Positions 60,516 to 64,000 of a DNA stretch of 64,000 nt are shown in pieces; the stretch's first letter is position 1; the number at the start of each line of letters is the position of its first letter. The position numbers and the translations under genes were made by a program. Source of the DNA: Marininema mesophilum (GTDB lineage Bacteria > Bacillota > Bacilli > Thermoactinomycetales > DSM-45169); assembly GCF_900106775.1 (NCBI RefSeq), contig NZ_FNNQ01000006.1, positions 62,001 through 126,000 on the forward strand, in the 5' to 3' direction. The notes beneath the pieces were generated by a model. The model did not search any database. It saw only the letters and a program-made list of their open reading frames with translations, and was not told the origin of the DNA.

Positions 60516-62294
60516 GTGGGCAGTATTCGAAGATATCTTGTATTTATACGGCCGTATAAAAAAGAAATTATAATTACCATGATTGTAGGTGTGCTGAAGT
60601 TTGGCATTCCACTGTTGTTGCCGCTTATATTGAAATTTGTTGTGGATGATGTCTTGCTATCTCATCAAGCTGCTGAAGAGAAGTTAAAGCAACTATCTTG
60701 GCTATTGATCGGGGCCTTGTTTGTATTTACTGTCTTGCGATGGCCCATTGAATATTATCGACAATATTTTGCACAATGGGCCTCTAGCAGAGTTTTATTT
60801 GATATTCGCAATCGCTTGTTTGATCATCTTCAGAAACTATCTCTACGTTTTTATAACAATCAGCGAGTGGGTCAAATCATCTCGCGGGTGATTAATGATG
60901 TAGAACAGACCAAGGAATTTGTTGTCACGGGAATGATGAATATTTGGTTAGATATGATCACTCTCTTCATTGCTGTTGCGATAATGGTCTCGATGGATGT
61001 GAAGATGACCCTTATTTCATTGGCGGTCTTTCCCTTGTATGGAATAGCAGTTAAAGTTTTTTATCAGCGTCTGCGAGGACTAACTCGGGAGCGGTCTCAA
61101 GCGTTAGCTGAGATGCAGGGGCATTTACATGAACGAATTCAAGGGATCTCTGTCATCCGTGCCTTTGGCTTAGAAGGGCACGAAACGAAGCATTTCCATG
61201 AACGAAATCGTCATTTTCTTGATCGGGCATTAGCTCATTCACGCTGGAATGGTAAAACATTTGCTGTGATTAATACGATTACTGATATTGCACCGCTTTT
61301 ACTCATTGGCTTTGCAGGGTGGCAGGTAATTAAGGGCCAAGTAACGATTGGAGAAATGACCGCTTTTTACGGATATATTGGCCTTATATATTCACCGATA
61401 CGACGCTTAGTTAACGCATCCACAACCTTGACACAATCTCTTGCATCGATGGATCGTGTATTTGAGCTCTTTGATGAACAATACGATATTGTGGATCGCT
61501 CTAATGCAAAAGAGTTGGTCGATGCACGTGGCGCTATTGATTTTCAAGAGGTTACCTTTGCGTATGAGGAAAATGGTGAAGCGGTATTAAAGGGAGTCGA
61601 TTTTGCGATAGAGCCAGGACAAACCGTTGCTTTGGTAGGGATGAGTGGAGGAGGAAAATCTTCTTTGGTTGCACTGGTGCCTCGATTTTTTGATGTGCAG
61701 GGAGGAGCCGTGCTTGTAGATGGCAGGGATGTAAGGGACTGGACTCAAGCTAGCCTTCGCTCTCAAGTCGGTATGGTGTTACAAGATAATATTTTGTTTA
61801 GTGGTAGCGTATTGGACAACATTCGCATGGGAAAACCAGGGGCCTCTTTGGATGAAGTAGAGAGGGCTGCTAAGGCGGCGAATGCCCATGGGTTTATCCA
61901 GGAACTTTCAAATGGATACGATACGGAGATCGGTGAGCGGGGTGTAAAACTTTCAGGGGGTCAAAAGCAACGGGTAGCTATTGCACGGGTCTTTTTGAAG
62001 GATCCAGCTATATTGATTTTGGATGAAGCCACTTCTGCCCTTGATTTAAAATCGGAACAATTGATCCAGGAGTCTCTCCATCTTTTAGCAGAAAATCGAA
62101 CAACATTGATTGTTGCTCATCGCTTGTCAACCATTACCCATGCTGATCAGATCTGTCTCATTGAAGATGGACGAATCATCGAAAATGGGACCCATCGACA
62201 ATTGATGGAAATTAACGGCAAGTATGCGAGTTTGTTTAATGTTCAAGATCTGGAGAATGAGAAAGAGGTAGTTGGTACTACGGCAGAGAGATGA
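60516..62294 (+). CDS. ABC transporter, fused permease/ATPase exporter (YgaD-like)
   Basis: A 592-residue half-transporter: six helices in residues 15-300 (RPYKKEIIITMIVGVLKFGI, IRNRLFDHLQKLSLRFYNN) and an ATPase domain 335-580 with GMSGGGKSS, VLQDNILFSG, LSGGQKQRVA, ILILDEATSALD and the H-loop VAHRLS. Such homodimers export lipids or drugs. The start is GTG 60516, nine bases after GGAGG; ATG 60507 sits on that site. It overlaps the next gene by four bases. Confidence 0.93.
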   Translation: MGSIRRYLVFIRPYKKEIIITMIVGVLKFGIPLLLPLILKFVVDDVLLSHQAAEEKLKQLSWLLIGALFVFTVLRWPIEYYRQYFAQWASSRVLFDIRNRLFDHLQKLSLRFYNNQRVGQIISRVINDVEQTKEFVVTGMMNIWLDMITLFIAVAIMVSMDVKMTLISLAVFPLYGIAVKVFYQRLRGLTRERSQALAEMQGHLHERIQGISVIRAFGLEGHETKHFHERNRHFLDRALAHSRWNGKTFAVINTITDIAPLLLIGFAGWQVIKGQVTIGEMTAFYGYIGLIYSPIRRLVNASTTLTQSLASMDRVFELFDEQYDIVDRSNAKELVDARGAIDFQEVTFAYEENGEAVLKGVDFAIEPGQTVALVGMSGGGKSSLVALVPRFFDVQGGAVLVDGRDVRDWTQASLRSQVGMVLQDNILFSGSVLDNIRMGKPGASLDEVERAAKAANAHGFIQELSNGYDTEIGERGVKLSGGQKQRVAIARVFLKDPAILILDEATSALDLKSEQLIQESLHLLAENRTTLIVAHRLSTITHADQICLIEDGRIIENGTHRQLMEINGKYASLFNVQDLENEKEVVGTTAER

Positions 62295-62734
62295 TGGTTA
62301 GGGAGGAAAAGCCGGTGAAACGAAGCTTCCCAATTAAATATGAATGGGATATCGTCACTATTCGCAAAGAAGTGAGGAAGCTTGCAAATGAGCATGGATT
62401 TAGTGAATTAAACCAAGCACGCATTGTTCAATCCGTTTCTGAACTAGCGAGCAATGTGGTTCACCATGCGGAGGAAGGTAGAGTTCAGGTAGAGCTGATC
62501 GAAGAGGAGAACCGATCAGGGATAAACATTATCGTACGGGATTTTGGGCCTGGTATCGATGATTTGGATCAGATTCTGCGTCTGTCTGAGTCACCTGCTT
62601 CAGTAGAAGGATACGGATTAAAACAAGTCCGCGAACTGATGGATGAATTTTCGATCCGTGCAGTAGAGGGGAAAGGAACATATGTATCGGTTTCAAAATG
62701 GAAGGATGAATCCGATGATGTGTTTTCTGAGTGA
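62291..62734 (+). CDS. RsbT/RsbW-like serine kinase, anti-sigma regulatory factor
   Basis: A 147-residue GHKL-fold kinase. N box SELASNVVHHA (Asn and His), G1 box RDFGPGI, G2 box EGYGLKQVRELMD and GKGTYV fit the RsbT/RsbW class, closest to RsbT. These kinases act in partner-switching control of sigma-B-type stress responses. No RsbR, RsbS or sigma gene is adjacent; instead the ATG overlaps the exporter stop (ATGA), so it is translationally coupled to an ABC exporter. The true start may be ATG 62294. Confidence 0.83.
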   Translation: MMVREEKPVKRSFPIKYEWDIVTIRKEVRKLANEHGFSELNQARIVQSVSELASNVVHHAEEGRVQVELIEEENRSGINIIVRDFGPGIDDLDQILRLSESPASVEGYGLKQVRELMDEFSIRAVEGKGTYVSVSKWKDESDDVFSE

Positions 62735-63118
62735 ACTTTTTTACTAAAGATTTTTTGTCCCTACTAAAAATACCACCTTGAAAGGTGGTATTTTTCATGA
62801 TTAACAAGGGTTTAGTCACGTTTTTACAGAGGTGACTGTATGTAGCCATATTATGAACCTTTACTAGGTGTACTTGACGCTTGTCGAAGGAAGCAACTAA
62901 AATGGTATCTGAAAGTGATACTGCTATTGCATAGTTAGATTTAATAATATCTCTGACAGCGAAGTTATGAAGCTGTTGGTATTAGTTAAATACGCTGAGC
63001 CTTTTTTCTTACCAGAAAGAGACAAGTGGGCTCCTAGCGCCATTTTTTGTCGAAATCCGACGTTTTGTCGGCAGTATCCAAGTTTTATTGGAGCGGTTCA
63101 TAGAAAGGAGGGGTTACT
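62735..63118. other. Intergenic region upstream of ctaB
   Basis: A 384-base spacer. It holds a terminator (62766-62796) and, nearer ctaB, a small hairpin CCGAC-GTTTT-GTCGG (63058-63072). No convincing promoter, riboswitch or gene is seen; a 71-codon frame at 62967-63182 lacks a ribosome site and runs into ctaB. Confidence 0.55.
62766..62796. terminator. Terminator after the kinase gene
   Basis: AAAATACCACCTT and AAGGTGGTATTTTT form a perfect stem with a two-base loop extension and T run. Confidence 0.88.
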
Positions 63119-64000
63119 GTGGAACAACCTATGCCCCATCAGTCCTCTAGTAGCCTTCTCGCCGAACCCCAAACCAGAGTAGCGGAAAAGGCAACTATTC
63201 GTGATTTCTGGATCCTGACAAAGCCAGGAATCAATGCTTCCAATTTGATGGCGGCGTTTACTGGTTTTTGGCTTGCTGGGCACGAATCATTCAACTTCGG
63301 GCTGTTGTTGGCGACACTTATTGGTACAGCGTTAGTTATCGCAGGGGGTTGTGCGGTCAATAACTTCATTGATCGGGATATTGATCCCAAAATGGAGCGA
63401 ACGAAGGATCGTGCCATTCCAGCCGGACGGATTCAGCCTCACACAGCACTATGGTTTGGGATTCTGCTAGGGTTACTTGGAGTAGCTGTATTGGTGACAA
63501 TGGTGAACCCGGTTGCAGCTCTCCTAGCAGCCACCGGTTATGTTGTCTATGTGGTTTTCTATTCTGCGTGGACGAAGCGTACGACAACATGGAATACGGT
63601 GGTTGGTAGCATTTCAGGAGCGGTGCCACCGATGATCGGTTGGGCTGCTGTGACTGGCTCGTTGGAATGGCCAGCATGGATTTTATTTCTGTTTATGTTC
63701 TTTTGGCAGCCTGCTCATTTCTTCGCACTTGCGATTATGAAAACGGAGGATTATCGGACAGCTGGAATTCCGATGCTTCCTGTTGTGAAGGGTTTTGCTG
63801 AAACGAAAAAACAGACGCTCCTTTTTGTACTTTTTACCATACCTATATCGATCCTGCTCTTTACCGCAGGAGTGGTTGGGTGGATCTACCTTGGAGTAGC
63901 CGTTGCCCTTGGAATTGGATTCCTCTGGTTAACACTCGATGGGTATCGATCGAAACCGGAAGAAATCTGGGCGCGGAGGCTTTTCCTCTACTCCCTGTTC
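63119..64000 (+). CDS. ctaB: Heme o synthase (protoheme IX farnesyltransferase), 3' end off the window
   Basis: At least 294 residues of a UbiA-type prenyltransferase that adds a farnesyl group to heme B for cytochrome oxidase. The prenyl-diphosphate site NNFIDRDIDPKMERTKDR (near residue 80) and GSISGAVPPMIGWAAVTG (near residue 163) identify CtaB, with PAHFFALAIMKTEDYRTAGIPM for the second Asp-rich region. The start is GTG 63119 after AAAGGAGG. The hydrophilic first 35 residues are typical of Gram-positive members. The reading frame is open to the end of the window. Confidence 0.95.
   Translation, partial: MEQPMPHQSSSSLLAEPQTRVAEKATIRDFWILTKPGINASNLMAAFTGFWLAGHESFNFGLLLATLIGTALVIAGGCAVNNFIDRDIDPKMERTKDRAIPAGRIQPHTALWFGILLGLLGVAVLVTMVNPVAALLAATGYVVYVVFYSAWTKRTTTWNTVVGSISGAVPPMIGWAAVTGSLEWPAWILFLFMFFWQPAHFFALAIMKTEDYRTAGIPMLPVVKGFAETKKQTLLFVLFTIPISILLFTAGVVGWIYLGVAVALGIGFLWLTLDGYRSKPEEIWARRLFLYSLF

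Noticed and set aside
62967..63182. 71-codon open frame upstream of ctaB
   Set aside because: No ribosome site, and it overlaps the clear ctaB start in another frame.
1..64000. CRISPR arrays, tRNA or rRNA genes, prophage or complete insertion sequences
   Set aside because: No spaced direct repeats, cloverleaf sequences, rRNA motifs, transposase or phage genes were found on either strand.

Overview
The window looks like a piece of chromosome from a spore-forming Firmicute of moderate G+C (Bacillales; several gene families and a high use of TTG/GTG starts would suit Thermoactinomycetaceae, but this is inference). Reasons: strong AGGAGG-type ribosome sites, a gatCAB - dgkB - RlmCD-type methyltransferase order like that of Bacillus, CodY, a Spo0M-like sporulation protein, a mutY ... 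ygaC - ygaD order, KtrAB, CcpA cre boxes, Fur boxes and a T-box leader. No rRNA, tRNA, CRISPR array, prophage or complete insertion sequence was seen.

Layout. 1-6.2 kb: partial proline dehydrogenase, a DUF5819/HTTM membrane pair reminiscent of SdpA/SdpB, a secreted SGNH hydrolase, and cstA with its YbdD partner behind a promoter that carries a cre-like box. 6.4-10.3 kb: gatCAB and two small genes. 10.4-15.9 kb: a signal peptidase, then an accessory-looking island made of two Yip1-like membrane proteins, a long protein with a pilin-like leader and a colicin-E3-like C-terminal domain, a very AT-rich orphan gene and a double SUKH (immunity-type) protein. 16.2-20.3 kb: dgkB, a lipoprotein and the rRNA methyltransferase.

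20.4-25.6 kb: a four-gene operon (aldehyde dehydrogenase, glutamine-synthetase-like ligase, short-chain dehydrogenase, ethanolamine-permease-like transporter). The set reads as a gamma-glutamylation route for ethanolamine or a similar amino alcohol, independent of the B12-dependent eut pathway. 25.8-31.4 kb: KtrAB potassium uptake, an ABC-F protein, YwbE, an acyltransferase and an Rrf2 regulator. 31.5-35.6 kb: an IDEAL-domain protein, a GAF-LuxR regulator, and a DUF6230/DUF6114 operon with a consensus cre box; its last gene encodes an exported protein ending in an HPr-like domain without the phosphorylation sites.

35.7-39.6 kb: a Fur-controlled ferric-siderophore import operon (two permeases, ATPase, FhuF-like reductase, no binding protein). 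39.7-48.6 kb: glycolipid glycosyltransferase, O-antigen-ligase-like protein, DUF6612 lipoprotein, LysM-3D protein, AlkA, MscS channel, a heavily decayed pseudogene and MutY. 48.7-55.8 kb: VanW protein, a hairpin-rich spacer, Spo0M, a CBS/CorC protein, a GNAT and an AprX-type intracellular subtilase. 55.9-64 kb: proC under a T-box, an Ntdp/YgaC-type phosphatase, a second signal peptidase I, codY, NIPSNAP protein, a frameshifted Rieske pseudogene, a YgaD-type ABC exporter overlapping an RsbT/RsbW-like kinase, and ctaB running off the right edge.

The most unusual content is the pilin-leader toxin island (10.9-15.9 kb), the cre-controlled exported HPr-like protein (33.5-35.6 kb) and the predicted gamma-glutamyl-ethanolamide operon (20.4-25.6 kb).
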